From the NCBI GenBank assembly GCA_038503075.1, contig JBCAML010000014.1:1054001-1118000 (forward strand): a stretch of 64,000 bases of DNA, read 5' to 3'. Origin of the DNA: Gyromitra esculenta (Eukaryota > Ascomycota > Pezizomycetes > Pezizales > Discinaceae). The notes beneath the pieces were generated by a model. It worked only from the letters and a program-made list of their open reading frames with translations, did no database searches and was not told the DNA's origin. The translations under genes and the position numbers were made by a program. This document shows positions 35,099 to 45,354 of the stretch, in pieces. How positions within the stretch are numbered: position 1 is the stretch's first letter; every line of letters begins with the position of its first letter.

Positions 35099-36175
35099 CT
35101 ACGATGGCGACAATGCCCTGTTAAATCCACCCGGCCGATTCCTACACACAGTCAGTTCACATGTTACTATTCTTTACTCGTTAGGGAGGAAGCATACATG
35201 TATTGCCTGTATTTCGTTGTCGTATTCTTACTGATGGCGCCCACATCATTCCCTTTAACTTTCTTCTGCTTTGTAGTCCCGAATCCTCCAAACCCCATCA
35301 TCGCTTGCATCTGCGCCTCCATGTCATCTCCTGCCGCTGGTTCACCTGCTTCTGTACCAGCCATTTCTGTATCTTGTACTGGCAGGGGAGATTGCACAGC
35401 AGATTTGCTGTTACTCGGAGAAACAGTGCGACGGCCTTCCGGATTGCTAATAGGGGTATCGACATCTACATATGAGTTAATAGGTAGCTCTCCCTACAGA
35501 GGGAGTTAATTGGGAAAAAGACCTCCACCTCGCCTAACTCGTTCTCTGTTATGGCGTTCTCTTGAACGGCTGCGAGCACCATCCGCGCGTCGATTGTCCC
35601 GCTCTCGAGACCTGCTGCGTCCTCTACGGCGATCAGCTGTGTGACGGTCTCGGGATCTCGAGCGGTAGCGGCGGGACTTGTCATGGTCGTCTCTGCCGAC
35701 GCCGCCTCGCCCGCCTCCGCCACCACCTCTAGCACTAGGACCAGTATGTTCACGATCCCTGTCACCTCTCTCCGGGAGAGCTGGTCTTTCCCTCTCCGGG
35801 AGGGCATCGTGATCGCGCCCTCCTCTCCGTGGTGGCCCGCCGCCGCGATGCTCTGTGCGCAAGAATAGTTAGGAAAAGGTGCGACTGAGATATAAAGAGA
35901 ATCCTATAGAACATACCTCTGTCAGGGCCACGGCCACCATCGTGTTTTGGATATTCCCGTTCTCCTCGTCCATCTCTCTCCCGATAATGATCACGATGAT
36001 TCCGGTTCTCGGGGCTTCTTGAGCGACTTCGCTTGCGACTGGGGTGATAGGGATCAGTGGCCCTACCTCCATATCTCTCGCTGTCTCTCCCACCACCACC
36101 TCCGCCACCACCTCTGCGGCCTCCTCCTCCGCCACCTCCTCCTCCGCGGGGCCCTCGTGGGGGTGAGCGATCCAT
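35099..36175 (-). CDS. SNRNP27 homologue, U4/U6.U5 tri-snRNP 27 kDa protein
   Basis: Nuclear RS-type protein of the U4/U6.U5 tri-snRNP; in animals it influences 5' splice-site choice. Four exons, 36175-35917, 35852-35529, 35465-35198 and 35141-35099, give 297 residues. N-terminus is MDRSPPRGPR then Gly/Arg-rich; the middle is an RS/RD/RE domain (SRYRSRSRDRH-like). The diagnostic C-terminal domain reads MMGFGGFGTTKQKKVKGNDV and, across the last intron, KYRQYM/NRPGGFNRALSPS. That junction (AT/gtatgc...tgtgtag/G) restores the conserved GGFNR end and shows that the unspliced stop is not the true terminus. The donor after exon 2 (G/gtggag) is the weakest. Transcribed divergently from SAD1, 286 bp apart. 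Confidence 0.92.
35195..35202. repeat. TACATGTA palindrome at a splice donor
   Basis: The only copy touching a gene: it covers the 5' splice site of SNRNP27 intron 3 (exon ends at 35198). Confidence 0.6.
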
Positions 36176-36461
36176 CGCCAATAGCTGTATTTGAATGGGC
36201 GTTGGGTGTAGTTGGCTGAAATTGGTCTCGGGGGTGGGTTTAAAGTCGCGGTTGACGTGAAGGTCGTGAACTGAAGCTTGTTGATGCACCTGAGAAGGAG
36301 CGACGGTGGTCCGTGCACAGAGGTAGAGAAATTACCCACGTGACAGCGGGAGTAACCCGGCCCAACACGCTGTAGCCTTCCACCTCAGCTCCCTGGATTC
36401 AAAGGAATCAACCCTATCCCAGAAATCGATTGGATCCCATTGAATCCCGAGGCCAGCAGAT
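36176..36461. promoter_or_regulatory. bidirectional promoter of SNRNP27 and SAD1
   Basis: 286 bp between the two divergent start codons, so promoter elements must be shared or interleaved. No specific factor site recognised. Confidence 0.5.
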
Positions 36462-38382
36462 ATGTCGAAAAGGCCAGCAGATACAAACCTGGAGGTCGAG
36501 CGAGCCGAAGATGGAGCTCCCCTAACGCCAAAACGAGCCCGTATCGAGGATATCCCCGACGAAGAGTTTGCCGCTGTTTCTAAAGGCAAGATCTTGGAGG
36601 CATCGCGACCGCAGGCGCCTGCGCAACCCAAGAAGGCTAGAGCTGAAGGAGATGGTGACACGGAAGAGGGAGAAGCTAGTGATGAAGAAAGCGCCTTGAC
36701 GGCAGTGGTGAGGGAAATGCAGGTTGGTCCGTCAGAGGGATTCTCGGATCTGTATTTAGACACAGTTAATAGGTGAGAGCTATCTGGACCACCTTGGGAA
36801 AAATGTATGCTGACTTTGTGTGTTAGAGGATTGTTAGATTTCGGTAAGGATAGCTCCCAGTTACCAGACGTGTTGTAGGGTCTAACGAACGACCATTTAT
36901 AGACTTCGAAAAGCTCTGTTCCGTATCGCTTTCAAACATCAACGTATACGCCTGCCTAGTTTGTGGGAAATATTTTCAAGGACGAGGTCGCGCTTCTCAC
37001 GCATATACACACTCGCTCGATCAAGATCACCACGTTTTTATTAATATTGCCTCGCTCAAAGTTTACGTATTACCGGAGAGCTATGAAGTCAAGAATAAAA
37101 CATTAGACGATATCAAGTATGTTGCTAACCCGACATACTCGAAAGAGGATGTTGGAAAGCTTGACAAAGAGGTTAAGACACGGTGGGATTTGGGGACGAA
37201 GAAATATATTCCTGGTGAGTTATGGAATAAGCAGAACCAATGTGATACCATTGATGGAGCAAATGCTAACCTACTGCGTGTGTAGGATTTGTGGGGTTGA
37301 ACAATATCAAACAAAATGATTACTTGAACGTAGTTGTACACGCGCTTGCCCATGTAGCCCCACTACGAAATTACTCCATGCTAGAAAATCTCTCCCAGAG
37401 ACCAGAACTCGCACAAAGATTCTCTATCCTCGTGCGCAAGCTCTGGAACCCCCGCGCCTTCAAATCCCACGTTTCCCCCCATGAACTTCTCCAAGAAATT
37501 TCCCTCCGCTCTTCGAAACGCTTTACCTTAACCAACCAATCAGATCCAGTTGACTTTCTTTCCTGGTTTCTCAACAATCTACATCTCTCACTTGGCGGGT
37601 CCAAAACTAGGCCTGGGACATCCATTGTGCACAAAGTATTCCAGGGTCGGCTAAAAGTTGAATCTCAAGCGATTACTACGCGAGCTGATGCGTCGGATCG
37701 ATTACGTTTTGAAGAGGCGGCTGAGATCAAAACGGAGATCGTTCGGTTCATGATGTTGACACTTGATCTACCCCCGAAACCCATCTTCAAAGATGAGCAA
37801 GACAAGAATATTATTCCCCAAGTAATACCTCCACCTCATTCCACGTTTGTTTCCAGTAACTAATCCTATCCCTAGGTACCACTAACAACAATTTTAACCA
37901 AATACGACGGGCTACACTCTCAAGAGCTTCTCGGTCACCGCAAACGCTACCGGCTTCTCTCTCCCCTCCCTCCATTCCTAACATTCCACATTAAACGTTT
38001 CTCCCAAAATAAATTCGTCTCCGAGCGCAACCCAACTATCGTAACCTTCCCCACCCGCTCTCTTGACATGTCACCATACGTCGAACCCTCCCCCGGACAA
38101 GCGTCTGGAGAACCAATATGGTATGATCTCGTAGCGAACATCACACACGAGAGCGTCACCACGACGAGCGGCAAGAAGGAAGGCGAGATGAGAAGCGTTT
38201 ATAAAGTGCAGCTGTGTAACAAGGCGAGCGGCGAGTGGGTACAGATTCAGGATTTGTTTGTAGAGGAGGTTGCAAGAGAGCTTCTATTTACGAGTGAGAG
38301 TTATCTGCAGATTTGGGAAAGGAGGCGAGAAGGGAAAGGGAAAGGGAAGCGAGTGGAGAAAGATGTTAACATGGTCGGATGA
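36462..38382 (+). CDS. SAD1: Sad1/USP39, inactive ubiquitin-protease-like tri-snRNP factor
   Basis: Splicing factor that stabilises the U4/U6.U5 tri-snRNP. Five exons, 36462-36772, 36827-36843 (17 nt), 36903-37214, 37286-37821 and 37876-38382, give 560 residues. N-terminus is acidic with a bipartite basic signal. The UBP-type zinc finger spans about 113-180 (CLVCGKYFQGRGRASHAYTH, then DHHVFINI). The USP-like domain begins GFVGLNNIKQNDYLNVVVHA at about 214; the position of the protease Cys is Asp225, the known inactivating change in this family. Conserved later blocks include KFVSERNPTIVTFP and PIWYDLVANITHE. Ends with a basic GKGKGKRVEKD tail. Partner gene SNRNP27 encodes another tri-snRNP protein. 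Confidence 0.96.
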
Positions 38383-39430
38383 TATTTTAATTTCCCTTTA
38401 TCTAATGGCGAAAGCAGTCGTGAAGATGAATGAGTTGTGTATGATACAGGAACCTAGAGGAAAAAAGCATTTTTGTGAAGTCATTTACGGGGTCCGCTTA
38501 TCTCTTTTCGGTCATGTGATATCACTCGGTACATTTTAACCAGTCGCTGCCTTTCATGTCTGTTTCATGTCTTCCTCTGTTTGTTTCACCAAGTTATTTT
38601 GTAGTTTTATTCAAGTGGCAATGTTCAGCTGCGTTCGGTTCCCCCACTACGGAGCCCAAAAATAGCGGTCAAACACACCGGCCACTTGCAGCCGTCAGTC
38701 ATGATCTCACAGCGGTGGTGTATATCCCACTTTCCTCTGAAGATTCCACACAGTTGCTGATGATTAAGCTCTTCGCTGCACGAACTCGAGTCGCTCGTGG
38801 GGTAGTGCTTTGATGGGTGGATGCTCGCGACACTTTTCGTTTCATCCATCAGCAGCCAGCGTTCAACCTGCATCACATATCTCTCCGAAGGAGAGAGAGA
38901 GTAAAAGTAGCAGCAAATGAAGAGGGAGTGATGAAGATTAAAGTGCGATCATAAATGAGATGAGAAGTAAAGAATTGGTTGAACGACGAGCAGATCAAGA
39001 GGGTTGGTTGGAAACTGCGTCACGATCACAGCACTCGCCCAGGATAACCCAGCAGCAGAGACACCCAGCAGCAGAAACATCCAGAGGATAATATCAACGC
39101 CGCCCCCTGCAGAGAATATCCGGCTTCCGCTGGATAGATGGATCAACCAATGAGCCTTCGCGTACAAACAGTTGTTCATAGCAAAGTCATTTGAGAGCTC
39201 CAGGGAGAAATCAAAGAAACGGAATACCACCAAGCTTCAAGGAAACCAAAAGAATCAGCTTCTAGCTACAGTCACGGATGCTTCTAAAAGCACCAACCAT
39301 GGGCAATTTAAGCCTTTTCCTTGATGCCTCGGACACGCCCAAGCAATCAATGAAAAGGAAAAAAAAGCCGAAGCTAAAAAAAAACCTTTTGAGGGAAAAA
39401 CTAAAGGAAAACCTAAAGAAGTTGAACCCA

Positions 39431-39573
39431 GAAAGACAACGCTGCCACCTCTGCGAACAGATTAGACCGTATTGCAGTTGCCTTCCCCTCGATGGCATTA
39501 AATTGGATGGCGTGAAAAGATGACGCTGCCGCCTCTGCCGAAGCAGATTAGACCGTATTGCAGCCATCTTCCC
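39431..39573. repeat. two-copy direct repeat, about 60 bp, 83-86 bp apart
   Basis: Copies at about 39431-39487 and 39514-39573. A 20-bp core (39458-39477 and 39544-39563) is identical and the flanks are similar with small indels. A lysine-rich 81-codon ORF (39278-39523) reads through the first copy only. Confidence 0.75.
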
Positions 39574-39828
39574 TTTGGTGATGTGAGAGGTATGTGGAGT
39601 GTGTGGGAAATCCAAGCGATGGGGGAAGAAGGCTGTTTATATAGATATCGGGCGCCAAGAGTTGAATTCGCCGACGAGGGCTAGGTGTGCGGGCATCCCG
39701 TTTTGGCCGCCCCGCAGCCCGCTTCGCAGGGAGGGCTACGCTAAACACAACCCCAACCCCGCAACCCCTCTAGCCAACCAACTCATCCCGTCAACCACAA
39801 AGCAAGGAATTTTCGGGGGAAAGGAAAC

Positions 39829-39836
39829 TACATGTA
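39829..39836. repeat. TACATGTA palindrome
   Basis: Single copy in the long gene-free stretch between SAD1 and NUS1. Confidence 0.6.
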
Positions 39837-40270
39837 TGCGTTGTAGACTGCCGTGGACAAATTGGCCCTTCTCTCCTAGCGTGTGGAAATCTTCATCACG
39901 TAGGCCGCGACACTAGGAGTAGACGTTTCATTTCCGCAAGCATACAAAACAGCTTGGGGCTACATGCAGATATCAATATCGCTCAGATTCCTGCTAACTC
40001 GACCACATGGGGAAAGCTTTCCTTTATTTACAGCGATGGGCCAATAACAAGAGCTTCACCAGACGTCCGATCAGCGCCCAAAGCACACCTACATAGCCCA
40101 TACCGCCGCCCGGTAATCCAAAACCTATAAAACACCAAATACCAGAAAAGCATGGATTAGCTGCACTGAGCGCATCAGGGAACCTAATATTCCGCGCAGC
40201 CATGGCGCCAAAGATCCGAGTGATGATACGTGATGCATACAAAGCAGAGCCGACAACCATCACATAAGAC

Positions 40271-40287
40271 ATACATACATACATACA
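40271..40287. repeat. (CATA)n microsatellite
   Basis: Four copies of CATA(C)-type repeat. Confidence 0.7.
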
Positions 40288-40732
40288 GCTAAACCAGCTT
40301 CTATCCTGAACTCACAGTATTGCTAATACGCGATTGTGTAGAGTTATTTTATGTATTACATTTTACAACCCTTTTGCCCACTACGCTCCCTAGACCATAA
40401 CGAAAACGAATAAAATAAAATAAGATGAAGAGAATGCACATGCGACTAGGACAGGAACTTCTATAGAGACAAAACCAATATACCTTTATCTTGTTAATAA
40501 GCCCGCTTCCGCTATACCGTAGTTAAATGGGACCCCGAAGGAAGCTCAGAAGAAAAGCCAGGAAAAAAATAAAACAGCAACAAACAAAAAGGACTTGATA
40601 TCGGCAGCTTAATATTTATAAGAGGCACGCTTCAAAGTGAGGAAGAAGAATAAAAACACAAACAAACAGAAAACCAACGCTTTTAGGGCCAAAAATAATC
40701 TGCCCCCCGGCGCCTGATAAAATTAATTTTTT

Positions 40733-41832
40733 TTACCTTCCGAAGCGGAATTCAGTCTTCGCAAAGTTGTGCAAAGCTCGAAGGAATACCTGATATCCGA
40801 CGGCTTCATTATCTTTGACATGGCTATTTTTCCCGTTATTAGTCTCTGTCTGCGCGCCTGGAGCAAATAAACCGCAACTTACAATATCTCGGTCAACCGG
40901 ACTTGCCATGGCGGATAGCCTCTCAATGTAATATTCGGCGAAAACAGAATCAACAAATCTGGTTCGGGGATGACATTTCCCTTGACCTCGGCATCAATGA
41001 GCTCAATGCTCACATCGTCGGCGGTGATCTTTCCTCGTTGCGCCATGTCGCAGAGAGTCTTTGTTAGATCGACCAGCGACTCTCGTCCGTCTTCTTCTGA
41101 AATGAAAATAACTTCAATGTCGACCCGTGAGCCGTTATCCTCTTCATCAGACATATCGTTGGTTGTGAAGGAACCTGACGGGGGTGAGTGGACGCGAAGG
41201 GTAGGGCGAGATTTGCCAAAGTAGCTGTGGAGACGCTGGGAAATGGATCGGTGAGAGGTGGAGATGTACGATTTGAGGATTCCTGCAGATTGTTAGCTTC
41301 CGGTGTTCTGGCGAGAGCTGTGTTGCTGGGCGACGAGTAAGACAATCATACCACTCCGTTCGTAAATACTCAAATGCTTAATCCCCGCGCTCGCACACCA
41401 ACAAGTGATCTCCGATACCTCATCGATCAACGTATCCAGGCCCCCCCTTTCATACTCGACAATCACACTAAGGTGCTTTGGCATCTTCCCTGCCGTTCTC
41501 AACTCCTTCACATCTTGCTGTATCAACTGCGGAGTTCTATGGTGGTAGTACAGGATGCTGAAGCCGCGGTTTAAGGCTGTATGGTATGTCCATCGTAGTT
41601 TCAGGTACACACTGTAGATCAAGTATATCGTTGCAAGAACGAGTTTGTGAAATCGAGTAGCAATAAAATCCCGAACCGGTCGGCGCGGAGCCTCGATGGG
41701 AGGGAGCCGCGGGAGAAGAAATCGCTCACGCTCGATGATCTCGGGAGTTTTCTCGGCGAGGCGGATGCGAGGCGGAACAGAAAACGAGGAGGATGCGGTC
41801 GAGTAGGGAGGAGGTGGTGAAGCGTTAACCAT
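40733..41832 (-). CDS. NUS1: Nus1, regulatory subunit of cis-prenyltransferase
   Basis: Non-catalytic partner (NgBR/Nus1) of the ER cis-prenyltransferase making dehydrodolichyl diphosphate, the dolichol precursor used in glycosylation. Three exons, 41832-41352, 41282-40883 and 40823-40733, give 323 residues. A membrane segment lies at about 65-85 (LVLATIYLIYSVYLKL). The pseudo-catalytic domain has AGKMPKHLSVIVEYE, IDEVSEITCWCASAGIKHLSIYERSG, then PDLLILFSPNITLRGYPPWQ. The last exon supplies the conserved end TEIFHVKDNEAVGYQVFLRAL...FRFGR, including the C-terminal RxG motif required for activity of the complex. Its substrate pathway feeds ALG2 and GPI14 in this window. Confidence 0.95.
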
Positions 41833-42702
41833 TGTGCAAGTGTAGCAGGAGCCTACACGTGAGATAGGGGGAGGAGTAAGAAATCAAGACTCGGATTATT
41901 TTAATGAAAGTAAGGCGACGATGTCAAAATGGTAGAATTCTGAAAGAAGAAGAAGCAGAAGCAGAGGACTGGATCATGAGAAGTCTGTCTGTCCGGGGGA
42001 AGACCTCTTAGTTGGTGGTTGTCGTTAGCTGGCTTGATTTTCAAGAGTCTTCAAGCATTGCCACAACCGTGACGCACGCTGGTTACATCTCTAAGACAAC
42101 TCCTGACGGCACTCGCTAACCCGGGATTCATCTGCAGGCCTTTTATTTTTGGGTATTATTTCCTCGCATACAGCCCTCCTCTGGAACATGAATGGCTGAT
42201 CGACGAATAATTAAATTGATAAGAAGCACAAACGAGACCAGGAATGCAGAGCAATTAGCGGGAGTATTGAAACGCAGACGCGATTCCTCAGCGATCTTCC
42301 CCAGCTGTTTTAAGCCGCATGCATCTCTTCCATTTGCAACCTGCATAATTCCATCCAGCCTTATCTCGAGATGCGGTTGAAATCTCAAGTTAAAGTGCTG
42401 GAAAGGGGAGTTTGAGTGGATTTCGGACTTCGAACAGGGAACTCCTGCCGTGTGGCTTCCGAAAAGTGCTGAAAGCATGTGATACTGGGATGGAGATACA
42501 AGAAGAACACACAACAGAAGTCAACCCTTGGATATTCTCCGAGACTGCTACTGGGAACCAAAGGGAGAAAAAACATATTCGCGAAAACACCTCGGAAAAA
42601 GCTGGGATTCCAGTGACACTTGCACTACAGACACCATTTCTCTATGCTTGCATGTCTTGGTATTCACCTTCCAGCGCCATCTTCTCTACGAGTAACGACA
42701 GC

Positions 42703-42722
42703 TACATGTATATCTACATGTA
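42703..42722. repeat. two adjacent TACATGTA palindromes
   Basis: Copies at 42703-42710 and 42715-42722, start to start 12 bp, about 110 bp before the inverted repeat. Confidence 0.65.
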
Positions 42723-42828
42723 TCCTTACTTCATGCAGCTGGGGTGCCACATTAAAGAGGCGTCGACAGGGAGCTGTATCTGATCTACAAAACGTTTGGT
42801 TGCTAAACCCTTCCAATCCACATACGTA

Positions 42829-42908
42829 CATATGAGTGTCGTTCAGCGAAAATATCCCATAACTGCCAAGATAGCTATGATGCATTTTCGCTGAACGAAA
42901 CTCATATG
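42829..42908. repeat. 80-bp inverted repeat (foldback/MITE-like)
   Basis: Arms of 25 bp (42829-42853 and 42884-42908) are complementary apart from one position; they begin CATATGAGT and include TCGTTCAGCGAAAAT. The loop is about 30 bp. Flanks show no clear target duplication. Could be a tiny non-autonomous transposon, a cruciform or a hairpin RNA source. Confidence 0.85.
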
Positions 42909-43284
42909 CACATACCATTCCGAATAATATATTATCAACAACAACAGCCTGAGGCGCTCCATTCTCAAATAGAGCCCTGCAGTTGCTGTAATCGCCTTCT
43001 ATTTCTCAGTCAAGACTCCCGTTTGACTAATATTTCACTGGGACGCAGTATTGAGACTGTCTCTAACCCTATCATGCAGCATCATGAACTGCTCACTTAG
43101 ACAGACCAACCTCAATATCTGACTGAGATAATCCCCAGCCATGAACCGGCCACAAATTAGCATTATCGCTGAATTACAGAGTAGCATTTGCTCTTATGTT
43201 CTCAATCAAATGTACTTATAAGACTACTAACTTCCCATCAATAGTCTTCTCTTCGCCAACCAGATTACTACAATACAAACCAAA

Positions 43285-44817
43285 ATGCATTCACCAACGC
43301 TATTATTTCTTCCTCTCTTTCTCATACCCTCTCTCTTCACACTCACTTCCGCATCTCCTCTCCTCCACCGCCATCGCAAATCCAAATCCTCATTAGTGAA
43401 AACCGTCCACGTGCCTTCAACAAGCAAGATTCACCCACGCCAGTCATACGGCGTCATTGGTATTGACGGCGACGAGGCTAACGATGACGACGATCCTGAA
43501 GACTCAGATTTTCCAAGTCTCCCTGGGTTTTTTGATCCCGATGATCCCGATTTCCCGGCCTTTCCACCCTTTCCAGACTTTCCGGTTCCCGACTTCCCTG
43601 ATCGTGGCGGGGTCCCAGCTCCAGCTCCAGACCCTGTGACGCCGTCTACACCTCCGGCAGATCCAACCACACCTCCAGAATTAGAAAGGGTTCCTGCTGG
43701 AGGGTGTAGCGAGATTTCCCCAGCTGTTACGGTGACACGAGTTCAAGTCCAGACACAGGTTCAAGTGCAGAAAGAGATAGAGACCAAGACCGTCACTTCA
43801 ACGGTTAACGGTTTTCTCGACGGCTTATTTGGCGACGGCGTTGATATTGGGAACATTAACACCGCAGAAACTAAGACTATGACAGTGACAATGACAATGA
43901 CCCTCACGGCTACCGAGACCGAGTTTGCGCTTCAGCCTGTCACCATGCAAGAACGGAAGGCGGGGGTAGTTACGGTTACGGTTACACATACGCAGCCGGT
44001 GACGGAGACAAAGGTGGTTACGAATCACCAAGTTGAGATCTTCACTGTCACCGCTACTGTTAGTGGAGCCAAAAATGGCGGAAGTCAGCAGAATGAGCTG
44101 CACGAGAAACCTGGGCCAGTGACAGCTACTGCACCTGAAGCTGTTTTAGAAGGCTGTTCAAGTGGAGCTGCAGCCAAACAGACTCCTCCACCTCCACCTC
44201 CTCCAACACCACAGGCTCCAGCTGTTGGGATTCCTCCGACGGCAGAACATCACCATGACCACGAACACGCACATAACCATGACTCTGATGTTTACGGCAA
44301 ACCAGAAGCAGTGAACTTCCGTGACTTTAGAGATCTCGGTATTCTCGATCCTGAACCCACGCTTATGGCTACAATACCATCCGTATCCAGCTCAAGTTCA
44401 AACCGCGTCAATAGCCCGGCGGCAACATCTACAAACGACACCCATTCTCAATCATCCAGTGCAACTGTCCCTTTATCGATTGGGGGAGCGAGGACATCAT
44501 CTTCCGCCTCATCCTCCCCCTTTTCTTCGGCTTCATCATCCTCATCATCCTCTTCCTCCTCTTCGTCCGTAGCGTCCGTAACTGCTTCGCCTACTTTGCC
44601 TTTGTCAAGCGACGCTACAGTAACCGTCACGAGCACAAGCACAAGCACAAGAACGTTTCAGCGCGCACCTATGACGGTAACTAATACGCTACCGGAGATG
44701 CCAATGATTGTAGATGATTCAGAAGATGAGGGTGACTGGGGATATTATGGTGTAGCTGCATCCGTTTCTTTGACAGATGCAGTGAGCGAGAGTGCTCCAA
44801 CGCCGACTCCGTCGTGA
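43285..44817 (+). CDS. secreted Ser/Thr/Pro-rich low-complexity protein
   Basis: Not a recognised family. Single exon, 510 residues. A clear signal peptide (residues 1-24, hydrophobic core LLFLPLFLIPSLFTLTSA) is followed by a basic segment, then an Asp/Pro/Phe repeat region (about 70-110; DPDDPDFPAFPPFPDFPVPD). Long Thr/Val stretches (TKTMTVTMTMTLTATETE, VVTVTVTHTQPVTE) follow, likely O-glycosylated beta-rich segments. A His-rich patch HHHDHEHAHNHD is at about 325-336 and a 14-plus Ser run at about 425. Only two cysteines. No GPI-anchor tail (ends SAPTPTPS). Likely a cell-wall or extracellular protein; metal binding by the His patch is speculation. Confidence 0.75.
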   Translation: MHSPTLLFLPLFLIPSLFTLTSASPLLHRHRKSKSSLVKTVHVPSTSKIHPRQSYGVIGIDGDEANDDDDPEDSDFPSLPGFFDPDDPDFPAFPPFPDFPVPDFPDRGGVPAPAPDPVTPSTPPADPTTPPELERVPAGGCSEISPAVTVTRVQVQTQVQVQKEIETKTVTSTVNGFLDGLFGDGVDIGNINTAETKTMTVTMTMTLTATETEFALQPVTMQERKAGVVTVTVTHTQPVTETKVVTNHQVEIFTVTATVSGAKNGGSQQNELHEKPGPVTATAPEAVLEGCSSGAAAKQTPPPPPPPTPQAPAVGIPPTAEHHHDHEHAHNHDSDVYGKPEAVNFRDFRDLGILDPEPTLMATIPSVSSSSSNRVNSPAATSTNDTHSQSSSATVPLSIGGARTSSSASSSPFSSASSSSSSSSSSSSVASVTASPTLPLSSDATVTVTSTSTSTRTFQRAPMTVTNTLPEMPMIVDDSEDEGDWGYYGVAASVSLTDAVSESAPTPTPS

Positions 44818-45354
44818 CTGTGGGGTTGAGCCCATGCCTGGTATGAATTTTGTTTTGAATTTTAAATTCTTGTAATACATAAGTGCTCTCTTTCTTTTTT
44901 CTTTTGATGGGTTCGTGGCTTCTTTTCTCACGCGGTTGGTTGACGAGTGATGATTTATGATGATTTATGATGACAATGGTTTATGAAGGACGATCAACGG
45001 TTTATGGGATACGAACTTTGGGCACTAGAAATAAATATATAATAGCTTTTTATCGTTTTAGAAGCAATAGCAAACATGAAGTTTTGTATTGACGTTGCTA
45101 ATAACAGTCCGAGTGAGGCCTGGTGTTTGATTACTAAGTCTGAATGCGGCTCTGTTACACAGCTGCTTCAAGCTACAGAAGACACGACGAAATAACCCCC
45201 ACAGCTCTCAATACCTCCACGAAACCCCACGAGACAGGCCGAGTAGATTTCTCTGTGCCACTGCACTCAATTAAATCTCCAAAACCCACACCACCAGTTC
45301 CACCAGTTCCGGAAGAGCTCCCCTAACCAACCTCCTTTCCCGGCCACCGCGGCA
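44818..45354. other. intergenic
   Basis: Spacer between the secreted-protein gene and GPI14. A short direct repeat of TGATGATTTA-type words lies at 44945-44985. No gene. Confidence 0.5.

Larger units (their letters stand above)
38383..40732. other. long intergenic region with a small direct repeat
   Basis: 2.35 kb, no supported gene. Minus-strand ORFs at 39233-38949 (94 codons) and 40284-40024 (86 codons) contain hydrophobic stretches but match nothing I know. Contains a tandem duplication (39431-39573), a CATA microsatellite (40271-40287) and one TACATGTA (39829). Confidence 0.5.
41833..43284. other. intergenic with a perfect-looking hairpin
   Basis: 1.45 kb, no supported gene; overlapping ORFs on both strands at 42140-42790 look spurious. 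Holds the inverted repeat 42829-42908 and two adjacent TACATGTA copies. Confidence 0.5.
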
